From CAVTWH01 sp963738365 (lineage in GTDB: Bacteria; Actinomycetota; Actinomycetes; Mycobacteriales; Micromonosporaceae): a stretch of DNA of 64,000 nucleotides. Within the stretch, counting starts at the first letter, position 1; every line of letters starts with the position of its first letter. Positions 44,977 through 53,827 of this stretch are shown piece after piece. Position numbers and translations under genes: made by a program. The DNA lies in NCBI GenBank assembly GCA_963738365.1, contig CAVTWH010000010.1:372001-436000 (forward strand), in the 5' to 3' direction. The notes under the pieces were generated by a model. The model was given only the letters and a program-made list of their open reading frames with translations, did not search any database and was not told the DNA's origin.

Positions 44977-45998
44977 CCGGTGCCCCACCCAGGACGGCAG
45001 GGTCACCTGCGGCCGGGGCTGCGGCGGCGCGACCGGCGCAGCCGGCAGCGGGGCGTAGAAGCGGGCCGCCACGTCGGCGGTCAGCTCGCGGACCGTGGCC
45101 GCCTGCTCCGGGCGCAGCCGGCGGTTGGCCGCGTCCAGCGCCGCCGCCGAGTCCATCGGCCGGTACGCGGTGCGGGCCAGGCCGCCGCGCAGGCTCCACA
45201 CGTGCGACGGGCGCTCGCCCCCGCCGCCGAGGCTGGCCGAGCGCACCACCCGGGCGGCGCGCTCGGTGAACGCCAGCCCGAAGTGCCGGTAGAGGGCGGC
45301 GAACGAGGTCAGCGGATCGGTGGCGAAGTCCTCGTACCGGGCGATCAGCAGCCCCGGGCAGGGTGCGGTAGTGCCGGTCCACGATGCCGTAGCTGATCCG
45401 CCACATGAGCGCGTAGCTGCGTACCGGGTCGGGCTCGGCGGCCGCCTCGCGGACCTCGTCCAGGTGGCCGTCGAGCAGCTCGGCAACCAGGCCCGGCTGG
45501 GCCGAGCAGCTGGTCGAAGCGCATCCGCCAGCCCAGCCGGTGGTAGCTGCCGGCCACCGCGACCGGGTCGCGGACCAGCACCACGGCGCGCAGCCCGAAG
45601 TTGCGGACCAGCCAGGGCGTGGCGTAGAGGGCGAACGGGTCGTCCAGCAGCGGGGCCCGACGCAGCAGCCGGCCCAGCGTCATCGCGGTGCCGTACTTGA
45701 CCAGCCGGGCCAGGTCGTAGGTGCTGCGGTTGCGGCGCAGTTCGGCCCGGAAGCCGTAGCGCAGCGCCAGGGTGTCGGCGAACGCCCGGCGCCACTGCCG
45801 GGCCTCGCCGCCGATGTACTGGTACTGGTGGGTGACGTCGGCGTTCAGCACGCCGGGCGAGCGCCCGGGCGGGTGGCCCGGGTTGAGCGGCTCGTTGAGG
45901 TACACCACCCGCCGGCTGGCCTGCACCATCTTGCCGACCCAGCTGGTACCGGAGCGGGCCATCCCGGTGACCAGCAGCCCCGGCGTACCGGCGCTCAC
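44941..45998 (-). pseudogene. Sulfotransferase 2, apparent frameshift(s)
   Basis: PAPS-dependent sulfotransferase. GTG 45998 starts VSAGTPGLLVTGMARSGTSW, with the 5'-phosphosulfate loop ARSGTSWVGKM; the 3'-phosphate motif is VVLVRDPVAVAGSYHR. After about 45500 and 45360 the frame changes, then continues as LLIARYEDFATDPLTSFAALY and ends in LPSWVGHRSPPEGGVHLGP. It overlaps the convergent mutase gene by 36 bp. The acceptor is unknown. The same frame stays open upstream through a low-complexity linker into sulfotransferase 1, so a two-domain protein cannot be ruled out. Confidence 0.75.
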
Positions 45999-45999
45999 C

Positions 46000-46690
46000 G
46001 GCGGCCCCGCCCGGAGCCGTTGCCGGCGTGCGCCCCGCCGTGCGTGGGGTTGCTCTCCCCGCGAGCGCGGCGCGCCGAACAGCAGCCCACCGCTCGGCGC
46101 CGCGACGCCACCGGCCGCTCCGACGGCGGCAGCCGTGGCCTCGGCTGACATTGGCGCGCCGGACGCCGCCGGAGCCGATGGGGCCGCGGCTGAGCTGACC
46201 ACGCTTGCGGTGGACGCGCTCGACACGGCCGGAGTCGACCTGGACGCGCTCGACGCGGCCGCAGATGACCTGGACGCGCTTGACGCGGCCGGAGTTGACC
46301 TGGACGCGCTCGACGCGGCCGGGGGCGAGGCGGCCCCGGTGGGGCTGGCCGCGGCGCTCCGGACGGCCGTCGCCGCCGCACCGTGCCTGCGCCTGCCCAC
46401 CGCCGGGGCGGTGGCGGGCGCGGCGATCCCGGCGACCGCCGCGACGGTCGCCGCGGTGGCCTCGGCCGGGGGCCACGGGTGGGCCGGCGCGGGGCCGGCA
46501 TCCGGCGCCGGGCCTGCGGACCGGGCCGTCACGGACGGACGGGCCGAGGGCGACGGACGGGCCGACGACGAGGGGCCGATCGGTGGAGTCGGCGGGGCCG
46601 GCGGGGCCGGGGGGTCGGCAGGCCCCGGCGCGGGTGACGGGCGGTGGGCGCCGGCCGGGGCCGGGGCGGCGGAGCGGTGCCGGGCCGGCG
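46000..46690 (-). other. Low-complexity Ala/Pro/Ser linker between the two sulfotransferases
   Basis: About 230 codons open in the frame that joins both sulfotransferase domains, very rich in Ala, Pro and Ser, with a 30 bp tandem repeat (about 46205-46330, four copies, ASSASRSTPA on the minus strand). Other frames are open too, so the frame actually used is unclear. Whether it is a linker, an N-terminal tail of sulfotransferase 2 or partly non-coding depends on indels nearby. Confidence 0.5.
46205..46330. repeat. 30 bp tandem repeat, four copies
   Basis: Units built on GACCTGGACGCGCTCGACGC plus a variable GGCCGGAGTC-like part. Period 30 bp keeps all frames open. Confidence 0.85.
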
Positions 46691-47569
46691 ACCGCCGCCA
46701 GGACGGCTCGCGCCCCAGCCAGTCCGCCAACCGCTCGTCGTACGGCGCGAAGTGCTCGGTCAGCTGCCCGGCGCACCGCGTCCGGCATGGGCGCCGAGCG
46801 CGGCCGGGCGTTGTGCTGCTCGAACCGGATCTCGCCGAGCGGCGGCAGGCCGAGGAAGTCGCAGGACGCCGCGGAACACCGGCTCGGGGTCGGTGAAGAA
46901 CTCGGCGCTGTCGACCACGTGGATCCGGTCGCGGCCGACCAACTCCTCCGAGCCGGTCGAGCTGGTCGATGTACCGGCCGCGGGCCAGGTAGGCGTGGTG
47001 CTGGTGGGCGTGGCTGTGGTACGCCGGGTCGGCGAGCAGCCGCTCCTCCTCGCCGGCCAGCCGGACCGTCCTCCAGGGCCAGCGCCTTCGCGAATCGCGC
47101 TCGGTCTCGTAGCCGCGGGCCACCTCGTGGGCGTGCTGCCGAGTAGGCCCGCTCCACCGGGTCGCGCAGCAGGCACGATGAGTTCGCCGCGGGCAGGTCG
47201 GCGGCGATCCGCTCGGCGGCCAGCGGGTGGAACATGTAGTACGGGGCTGGATTCGACGGTCACCGCCGGTACGCCGGTGCGCTCCTCCACCGTGCGCGCG
47301 GTGCGCGGCAGCGGGAAGTGCGCGCAGGTACCAGCCCAGGGCCGCGGTCGTAGTCGGTGTCGAAGTAGTGCACGCCCTTTGTGCAGCACGGCTTTGAGGA
47401 TCGCCGGGTGCTGGGCCAGGGCCCGGTACAGCGAGGTGGTGCCGCAGCGCTGGCCGCCCGCGATGAGGAACGCCGGGGTCATCCGGTGCCGGGCGCTGAC
47501 CCGGCCGATGGTCCGTGACCCGAAGTGGGCCACCCGCTTCGCCAGCGGCGGTACGGACGAGGCGTGCAC
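46690..47569 (-). pseudogene. Sulfotransferase 1 (heparan-sulfotransferase-like), several apparent frameshifts
   Basis: GTG 47569 starts MHASSVPPLAKRVAHFGSRT; PAPS loop FLIAGGQRCGTTSLYRALAQ; 3'-phosphate motif LLRDPVERAYSA; then AYLARGRYIDQLDRL, IHVVDSAEFFTDPEPVFRGV and FLGLPPLGEIRFEQHNARPR, all features of the sulfotransf_1/NodH-like family. They lie in different frames, with breaks near 46860, 46950, 47065, 47140, 47175, 47250, 47320 and 47380. The acceptor is unknown. It directly follows the phosphotransferase gene (start and stop within 4 bp), so the three genes form one operon. Confidence 0.75.
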
Positions 47570-47570
47570 G

Positions 47571-48797
47571 TCAGTCTCCTTCCACCCAGGGGGCCCGGTC
47601 GGTCTGCGCCACCAGCACCGGCAGCAGCCACTCGCCGAGGGCGCGCAGCCGGTGGGTGCCTTCGTCGAGCCGGTCGGTCAGGTAGCGGGCACCGAGGTCG
47701 AGCAGGTAGAGCACGGCGGTGAGGGCGGCTGCCGCCGGCCGCACCCGGAACGGGGCGAGCAGCTGCGCGGCCCGCTCGGGCAGCTGCCCGGCAGCGTCCC
47801 GGACGGGGGTACCGGCGTCCACCGCCGCGTGCAGCTGCCAGTGCAGGGCGTCGAAGCCGACCGGGACGCCGGTGCCGAACCGCTCCCAGTCCCAGACGTA
47901 GGTGCTGACCGCTGTCACGTGGGTGTTCCACGGGGTCCAGTCGCCGTGCCAGGCGCCGAAGCTGAGGACCACCTCGCCGGCCTTGGCGAAGGCGTCCCGG
48001 GCCACCGCCAGCATCGCCGGGCCGAGCCCGTTGTCCGGCCGCTGGGCGAGCGCGTGCAGGCGGCGCAGCAGCGCCTCGCGGTACGCGCTGGCGCCGAAGG
48101 TCTGCCGGTTCAGCCCGTAGGCGCCGGACAGCTCGACCATCGCGGCGCCGACCGCCGGCAGCGGCGCGGGCACGGCCGGCCGCCACACCGGCAGCGCCTG
48201 CTGCACCAGGATCTCGTCGGCGTACCAGGCGCCCGCGTAGCGCAGCCGGGGCACGGTGAGCCGGGTCAGCTTGGCGCTGGCCAGCGTGCACAGCGCCTGC
48301 GCCTCGGCGCGGACCAGCGCCCGGCTCAGCTCGGTGCCGCCCACCTTGGCGAAGCCGACCGGCCGGCCGTCCGGCGCCAGCAGCTCCACCACCGGCTTGC
48401 GGTTGGGGCGCAGCGCACCGCCGATCCGCAGGCATCCGTACACCGGGGTGTGCAGCACGCCGGACAGGTGGGCGAGCAGGTCCTCGGCCCCGACCGGCCC
48501 GCGGATGCGCACCCGGTCGCGCAGCGGCGCGGTGGTCAGCCCGAGTCCGGCGCGCAACGCCAGGCGGCCGGCGCGGGCGCCGACGCTCGCCGGGCGGGGC
48601 AGGTGGGCGACGCCGGCCATCCGGACGGCGCGCGGCGTTACCGGGACCGCCAGCCGGGGCCGGTGGGCGCCGGGCAGCAGCAGGTACTCGGTGCGCACCG
48701 GCCACTCCTGCGGCACCGGCGCGCTTCCGGGCAGTTCCACGGCGTAGGGCTCGGGGTAGAGCAGCCGGAACAGCTCCGCGAGGTAGTGCTCACCCAC
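47571..48797 (-). CDS. APH/choline-kinase-fold phosphotransferase
   Basis: 408 residues, intact in spite of broken neighbours. A kinase-like fold with the catalytic Brenner motif SFGAWHGDWTPWNTHV (HGDWxxxN) and the metal-binding WDWERFG. The N-terminal half (about 1-150) is extended and not recognisable; FAKVGGTELSRALVRAEAQAL carries the ATP-binding Lys and helix-C Glu. First gene of an operon with two sulfotransferases, so it probably phosphorylates a small molecule or sugar that is also sulfated. Start GTG 48797 with GAGGGGG about 10 bases upstream. Confidence 0.78.
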   Translation of the reverse strand: MGEHYLAELFRLLYPEPYAVELPGSAPVPQEWPVRTEYLLLPGAHRPRLAVPVTPRAVRMAGVAHLPRPASVGARAGRLALRAGLGLTTAPLRDRVRIRGPVGAEDLLAHLSGVLHTPVYGCLRIGGALRPNRKPVVELLAPDGRPVGFAKVGGTELSRALVRAEAQALCTLASAKLTRLTVPRLRYAGAWYADEILVQQALPVWRPAVPAPLPAVGAAMVELSGAYGLNRQTFGASAYREALLRRLHALAQRPDNGLGPAMLAVARDAFAKAGEVVLSFGAWHGDWTPWNTHVTAVSTYVWDWERFGTGVPVGFDALHWQLHAAVDAGTPVRDAAGQLPERAAQLLAPFRVRPAAAALTAVLYLLDLGARYLTDRLDEGTHRLRALGEWLLPVLVAQTDRAPWVEGD

Positions 48798-48847
48798 GTG
48801 CTGGTACCCCCTCAGTCAACGTTGGGGTTAACTGAGCGGCGCCGGCA

Positions 48848-48869
48848 TGGTCACGCCCTCGGGTGACCA
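48848..48869. other. Small hairpin upstream of the phosphotransferase operon
   Basis: TGGTCAC and GTGACCA arms around 8 bases. It lies between divergent or adjacent transcripts (upp reads towards it), so it may end the upp mRNA. Confidence 0.45.
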
Positions 48870-48917
48870 GCTACAAACTGATGCCAAAACGGGACATGTA
48901 ACGCCGGGATGAACTAC

Positions 48918-49571
48918 CTAGAAACGGGGCATTCCGCCGAACTGGCGGTCTCCGGCGTCGCCCAGCCCGGGGACGATGAAGGCGTGCTCGTTGAGCCCGT
49001 CGTCGATCGCGGCGGTGACCAGCCGCAGCGGCAGGCCCGGCCGCGCCCAGCCGGGCGATGCCCTCCGGCGCGGCCAGCACGCAGACCACGGTGATGTCGG
49101 TGGCGCCCCGGTCGGCCAGCAGCCGGCAGCAGTGGATCAGCGAACCGCCGGTGGCCAGCATCGGGTCGAGCACGAGCACCGGCAGCCCGGACAGGTCGGC
49201 CGGCAGCGACTCCAGGTACGCCCGCGGCTCGAAGGTCTACTCGTCGCGGGCCAGCCCGACGAAGCCCATCGACGACTCGGGCAGCAGCGCCAGCGCCGCG
49301 TCCGACATACCCAGCCCGGCCCGCAGCACCGGGACCAGCAGCGGCGGGTTGGCCACCCGGTAGCCCTGGGTCAGCCGCGACCGGGGTGGTGACCGGGTAC
49401 TCCTCGACCGGGACGCGCCGGGTCGCCTCGTAGACGAGCATGGTGGTCAGCTCGTGCAGGGCGGCCCGGAAGCTGGCCGAGTCGGTGCGCTGCGTCCCGC
49501 ATGGCGGTGAGCCTGGTCTGGGCCAGCGGATGGTCCACCACGAGTACGTCCACGGCAGTCATGGTAGTCAT
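48918..49571 (-). pseudogene. upp: Uracil phosphoribosyltransferase, apparent frameshifts and one in-frame stop
   Basis: Makes UMP from uracil and PRPP. Blocks in order: MTTMTAVDVLVVDHPLAQTR, SFRAALHELTTMLVYEATRR, VANPPLLVPVLRAGLGMSDA, YLESLPADLSGLPVLVLDPM, the PRPP loop LDPMLATGGS and the C-terminal GDRQFGGMPRF. Breaks near 49495, 49380 and 49055. At about 49238-49240 a TAG replaces the expected Gln codon in RDEQTFEPR. Given the surrounding indels, sequence error is likely. ATG 49571, TAG 48918-48920. Divergent from deoC. Confidence 0.85.
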
Positions 49572-49592
49572 GATCACCCTGCGCCGGGCACA

Positions 49593-49646
49593 GGCCGCCG
49601 GAGCGCCCGTCCGGGCGCGGGCCGCCGGAGCGCCCGTCCGGGCGCG
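49593..49646. repeat. 27 bp tandem duplication with a palindrome, in the upp-deoC promoter region
   Basis: Two exact copies (49593-49619 and 49620-49646), each containing the palindrome GCGCCCG-TC-CGGGCGC. The second copy abuts the deoC -10 (TAGGCT, 49648-49653), so the pair may be operator sites. Confidence 0.75.
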
Positions 49647-49659
49647 TTAGGCTCGTCCT

Positions 49660-50606
49660 ATGACGGCGACGGCGACCCTGTCCGAGGTCACCCGGTCCGA
49701 CGCGGCGCTGCGTACCTTCCTGCACGGGCTGCCCGGCGTGGACCAGGTCGGCGCGCAGGCCAGGGCGGCGACCCTCGGGACCCGCTCGATCAAGACCACG
49801 TGCCAAGGCGTGGGCCATCGACCTGGCCATCCGGATGGTCGACCTGACCACCCTGGAGGGCGCCGACACCCCGGGCAAGGTACGCGCGCTGTGCGCCAAG
49901 GCGCGCCGCCCCGACCCCACCGATCCGGACTGCCCGCCGGTGGCCGCGATCTGCGTGTACCCCTCGATGGTGCCCACCGCCGCCGCGGCGCTGGCTGGCT
50001 CGGGCGTCCACCTGGCCAGCGTGGCCACCGCGTTCCCGTCCGGGCAGGCGCCGCTTTCGGTGAAGCTGGCCGACGTGGCCGCGGCGGTGGCGGCCGGCGC
50101 CGACGAGATCGACATGGTGATCAACCGGGGCGCCTTCCTGTCCGGCCGCTACCTGGAGGTCTTCGACGAGATCGTCGCGGTCAAGGAGGCCTGCGGCGCC
50201 GCTCACCTGAAGGTCATCCTGGAGACCGGCGAGCTGGCCACCTACGACAACGTGCGCCGGGCCAGCTGGCTGGCGATGCTGGCCGGCGGCGACTTCATCA
50301 AGACCTCCACCGGCAAGGTCGACCCGGCCGCCACCCCGCCGGTCACCCTGGTCATGCTGGAGGCGGTCCGCGACTTCCGGGAAACCACCGGGCGGCAGGT
50401 CGGGGTGAAGCCGGCCGGCGGGATCCGGACCAGCAAGGACGCCATCAAGTACCTGGTGCTGGTGAACGAGACGGCCGGCGAGGACGTGGCTGGACCCGGA
50501 CTGGTTCCGGTTCGGCGCCTCCACCCTGCTCAACGACCTGCTCATGCAGCGGGCCAAGCTGCGCACCGGCCGCTACGAGGGCCCCGACTACTACACCCTG
50601 GACTGA
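49660..50606 (+). pseudogene. deoC: Deoxyribose-phosphate aldolase, two apparent frameshifts
   Basis: Splits deoxyribose-5-phosphate into glyceraldehyde-3-phosphate and acetaldehyde. MTATATLSEVTRSDAALRTF start; IDLAIRMVDLTTLEGADTPG; VAAICVYPSMVP; DEIDMVINRGAFLSGRY; LKVILETGEL; FIKTSTGK (catalytic Lys); VGVKPAGGIR (second Lys); end FGASTLLNDLLMQR. Frame breaks near 49803 and 50487; each is fixed by deleting one base. ATG 49660 follows TAGGCT by 6 bases: leaderless. About 312 residues when repaired, a normal actinobacterial DeoC. Confidence 0.9.
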
Positions 50607-50611
50607 TCGCG

Positions 50612-52048
50612 ATGGCTCTCTTCGAGTACGCCCCCGCCCCCGAATCACGTCCATTGTGGACATCCGCTCCTCCTACGGGCTGTTCATCGACGGCGCGTTC
50701 GTCGACGCCACGGACGGCACCCCGTTCAAGACGGTCAACCCGGCCACCGAGGAGATCCTGGCCGAGGTGTACGCCGCCGGCCCGGCCGACGTGGACCGCG
50801 CCGTGGCCGCCGCCCGGCGCGCGTACCAGCGGGTGTGGGGCCCGATGCCCGGCCGGGACCGGGCCAAGTACCTCTACCGGATCGCCCGCCTCATCCAGGA
50901 GCGTGCCCGGGAACTGGCCGTGCTGGAGTCGATCGACAACGGCAAGCCGATCCGCGAGTCCCGCGACGTCGACCTGCCGCTGGTCGCCGCGCACTTCTTC
51001 TACTACGCCGGCTGGGCCGACAAGCTGGGCTACGCCGGCCTCGGCGCCGACCCGCGCCCGCTCGGCGTGGCCGCCCAGGTCATCCCGTGGAACTTCCCGC
51101 TGCTGATGCTCGCCTGGAAGATCGCCCCGGCGCTGGCCTGCGGCAACACGGTGGTGCTCAAGCCGGCCGAGACGACCCCGCTGACCGCGCTCGCCTTCGC
51201 CGAGATCTGCCAGCAGGCCGACCTGCCGCCCGGCGTGGTCAACATCGTCACCGGGGCCGGTGGGACCGGGCAGGCGCTGGTCGAGCACGGCGACGTGGAC
51301 AAGGTGGCGTTCACCGGCTCCACCGAGGTGGGCCGGCTGATCGCCCGCGCGGTGGCCGGCACGCCGAAGCGGCTCAGCCTGGAGCTGGGCGGCAAGGCCG
51401 CCAACATCGTCTTCGACGACGCCCCGATCGACCAGGCCGTCGAGGGCATCGTCAACGGGATCTTCTTCAACCAGGGGCACGTCTGCTGCGCCGGTTCCCG
51501 GCTGCTGGTGCAGGAGTCGATCGCCGAGCCGCTGCTGGACTCGCTGCAGCCGCCGGATGGCGCAGCTGCGGGTCGGCGACCCGCTGGACAAGAACACCGA
51601 CGTCGGGGCGATCAACTCGGCCGCCCAGCTGGCCCGCATCCGGGAACTGTCACTGGCCGGCGAGGAGGAGGGCGCGCAGCGCTGGTCACCGCCGTGCGAG
51701 CTGCCGGACCGGGGGTTCTGGTTCGCGCCGACGCTGTTCACCGGGGTCACCCAGGCGCACCGCATCGCCCGCGAGGAGATCTTCGGGCCGGTGCTGTCGG
51801 TGCTCACCTTCCGCACCCCGGCCGAGGCCGTGGAGAAGGCGAACAACACGCCCTACGGGCTGTCCGCCGGGGTCTGGACGGAGAAGGGCTCGCGCATCCT
51901 GGACATCGCCGACCGGCTGCGCGCCGGGGTGGTGTGGGCCAACACGTTCAACAAGTTCGACCCGACCTCGCCGTTCGGCGGCTACAAGGAGTCCGGGTAC
52001 GGCCGCGAGGGTGGCCGGCACGGTCTGGAGGCCTACCTTGCCCACTGA
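50612..52048 (+). pseudogene. NAD-dependent aldehyde dehydrogenase, two apparent frameshifts
   Basis: ALDH superfamily, about 478 residues when repaired. NAD-binding Rossmann PWNFPLLMLAWKIAPALACG and VAFTGSTEVGRLIA; catalytic Glu in LSLELGGKAANIVFDDA; catalytic Cys in FFNQGHVCCAGSR; end FDPTSPFGGYKESGYGREGG. Breaks near 50640 and 51552. It begins 5 bp after deoC, so acetaldehyde from DeoC is the likely substrate (to acetate). Overlaps the next ALDH gene by 11 bp. Confidence 0.88.
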
Positions 52049-52917
52049 ATCCGCCCCCCGGGTGGGCGTCCGCAAGACGTACAAGCTGTTCATCGGCGGC
52101 GCCTTCCCGCGCAGCGAGTCGGGGCGCACCTACCCGGTGCACGACGCCGACAGGCGCCTTCCTGGCCAACGCCGCGCTGGCGTCCCGCAAGGACGTCCGG
52201 GACGCCGTGCAGGCGGCCCGCAAGGCGGTCGGCGGCTGGGCGGGGGCCACCGCGTACAACCGTGGTCAGATCCTCTACCGGGTGGCCGAGATGCTGGAGG
52301 GGCGCCGGGCCCAGTTCGTCGACGAGGTACGCGCCAGCGAAGGCGGCGGCCGGGGCCGGGCCGAAGCCGCAGGTGGACGCGGCGATCGACCGCTGGGTCT
52401 GGTACGCCGGCTGGTCCGACAAGATCGCCCAGGTGTACGGCAACGCCAACCCGGTCGCCGGCCCCTACTTCAACCTCTCGGCGCCCGAGCCGACCGGCGT
52501 CGTCGGCGTCCTCGCCCCGCCCGAGCTCGGCGCTGCTCGGCCTGGTCAGCGTGCTCGCCCCGGTGATCGTCACCGGCAACACGGCGGTGCTGCTGGCGGC
52601 CCACGACCGGCCGCTGCCGGCGATCACCCTGACCGAGGTGCTGGCCACCTCGGACCTACCGGCCGGGGTGGTCAACGTGCTCACCGGCGACCCGGCGGAG
52701 ACCGCACCCTGGCTGGCCGGGCACATGGACGTCAACGCCCTGGACCTGTCCGGCGCCGCCGACCCGGCGTTCGCCGCCGAGCTGGAGCGCGCCGCGGCCG
52801 ACAACCTCAAGCGGGTGCTCCGCCCGACGGCCACCGACTGGTGCCGCCGACCCGGGTACCCGCCGGCTCACCGCCTTCCTGGAGACCAAGACCGTCTGGC
52901 ACCCGAAAGGGTTCTGA
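52038..52917 (+). pseudogene. Shortened aldehyde dehydrogenase homologue without catalytic Cys region, apparent frameshifts
   Basis: Begins VGVRKTYKLFIGGAFPRSES (from GTG 52062 or TTG 52038), then KDVRDAVQAARKAVGGWAGA, AIDRWVWYAGWSDKIAQVYG, the LSAPEPTGVVGVLAPPE Rossmann start, VTGNTAVLLAAHDRPLPAIT and LPAGVVNVLTGDPAETAPWL. It ends in FLETKTVWHPKGF at 52917, about 290 residues. The catalytic Cys/Glu half of an ALDH is missing, and no trace of the GQ-C motif is seen. Breaks near 52152, 52345, 52530 and 52850. A partner subunit or pseudoenzyme is likely. Confidence 0.75.
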
Positions 52918-52966
52918 AGTCCCGGGCGATTTGGCAGATCCCCCCGTTTTCTGACACCCTCAACCG

Positions 52967-53788
52967 ATGCCTGAGCTCCCACCCCAGACACTCATGGCTG
53001 AGCTGTGCTACCCCACGGCACCGGCACTCGAGGCCCGTACCCTGCTGGCCGGCGTGCGCCGGTGGCGCCCGGACGCCGAACTCGTCGACGGCGAACGTGG
53101 GGCCATCCTGGTCAGCTATCGGGACGTCCACGAGCAGTACCCGGAGAGTCGCTCCGCTCCGCTGGTCAACGCGATCACCACGGCGGTGGCCGACGACAGC
53201 CCCCGCGACCTCACCCACACCGCCTGGCCCGGCGCCGGAGCGGCGCTCGGCAGCTGCCGGTACTCCCTGCTGATCACCGAGTTCCTCGGCCGCGAGGTGG
53301 AGACCACCGTCCGGCTGGCCACCTTCCAGGCGGTGCTGGCCGCCGTGGTGGCCGCCACCGCACCGGCCGCCACCTGGTGGCCGGCCAGCCAGCAGGCGGT
53401 GGAGCCGGCCACGGCCGCCGCCGACCCGCTGGCCGGCGCGCTCAACGTGCGCCTGCACCCGGACCCGGACGACGAGGACGTGGCGATCCTGGACACCCTG
53501 GGCCTGGGGCAGCTGGGCCTGCCGGACCTGCAGTGCCACTACCGGTACCTGAACAGCGAACTGCTCGGCGCCCGCTTCGCCGACCTGGCCCGCGGGATGG
53601 CCGGCGGGGACACCCCACCCACCGCGGCCGTACGCGGCATCACCGTGCACCAGCGCTGGCCGGTCCAGGCCGCTCCGGCGCTGCGCGGGCCGGCCCGCCC
53701 GGTGCTCAGCGTCGACCCCGGCGCACCGTTCCTGGTGGTCGAGCACACCCGGCGGGGTACGGACAGCCGCCGTTCCGCCTACGACTAG
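52967..53788 (+). CDS. Conserved protein, possibly DUF4261-like
   Basis: 273 residues, no membrane segment. N-terminal block MAELCYPTAPALEARTLLAG, followed by RWRPDAELVDGERGAILVSY and a central SLLITEFLGREVETTVRLAT strand-helix region. The middle (about 120-170) has Trp/Gln/Ala-rich WWPASQQAVEPAT, a pattern known from DUF4261 proteins. The C-terminus has LQCHYRYLNSELLGARFADL. No catalytic motif. First gene after the broken region with a clean frame. I do not know its function; the DUF assignment is weak. Confidence 0.65.
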   Translation: MPELPPQTLMAELCYPTAPALEARTLLAGVRRWRPDAELVDGERGAILVSYRDVHEQYPESRSAPLVNAITTAVADDSPRDLTHTAWPGAGAALGSCRYSLLITEFLGREVETTVRLATFQAVLAAVVAATAPAATWWPASQQAVEPATAAADPLAGALNVRLHPDPDDEDVAILDTLGLGQLGLPDLQCHYRYLNSELLGARFADLARGMAGGDTPPTAAVRGITVHQRWPVQAAPALRGPARPVLSVDPGAPFLVVEHTRRGTDSRRSAYD

Positions 53789-53827
53789 CCTGTGCCAAGA
53801 GTCACCTACCCGACGACGGAGGTCATC

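Noticed and set aside
45345..47123. A genuine single two-domain sulfotransferase fusion
   Set aside because: The frame is open through both domains, but the zone has many indels and other frames are open too. Separate genes are more likely.
36730..52900. Programmed ribosomal frameshifting
   Set aside because: No slippery heptamers with downstream structure, breaks go both ways, and housekeeping genes such as deoC and upp do not use it.
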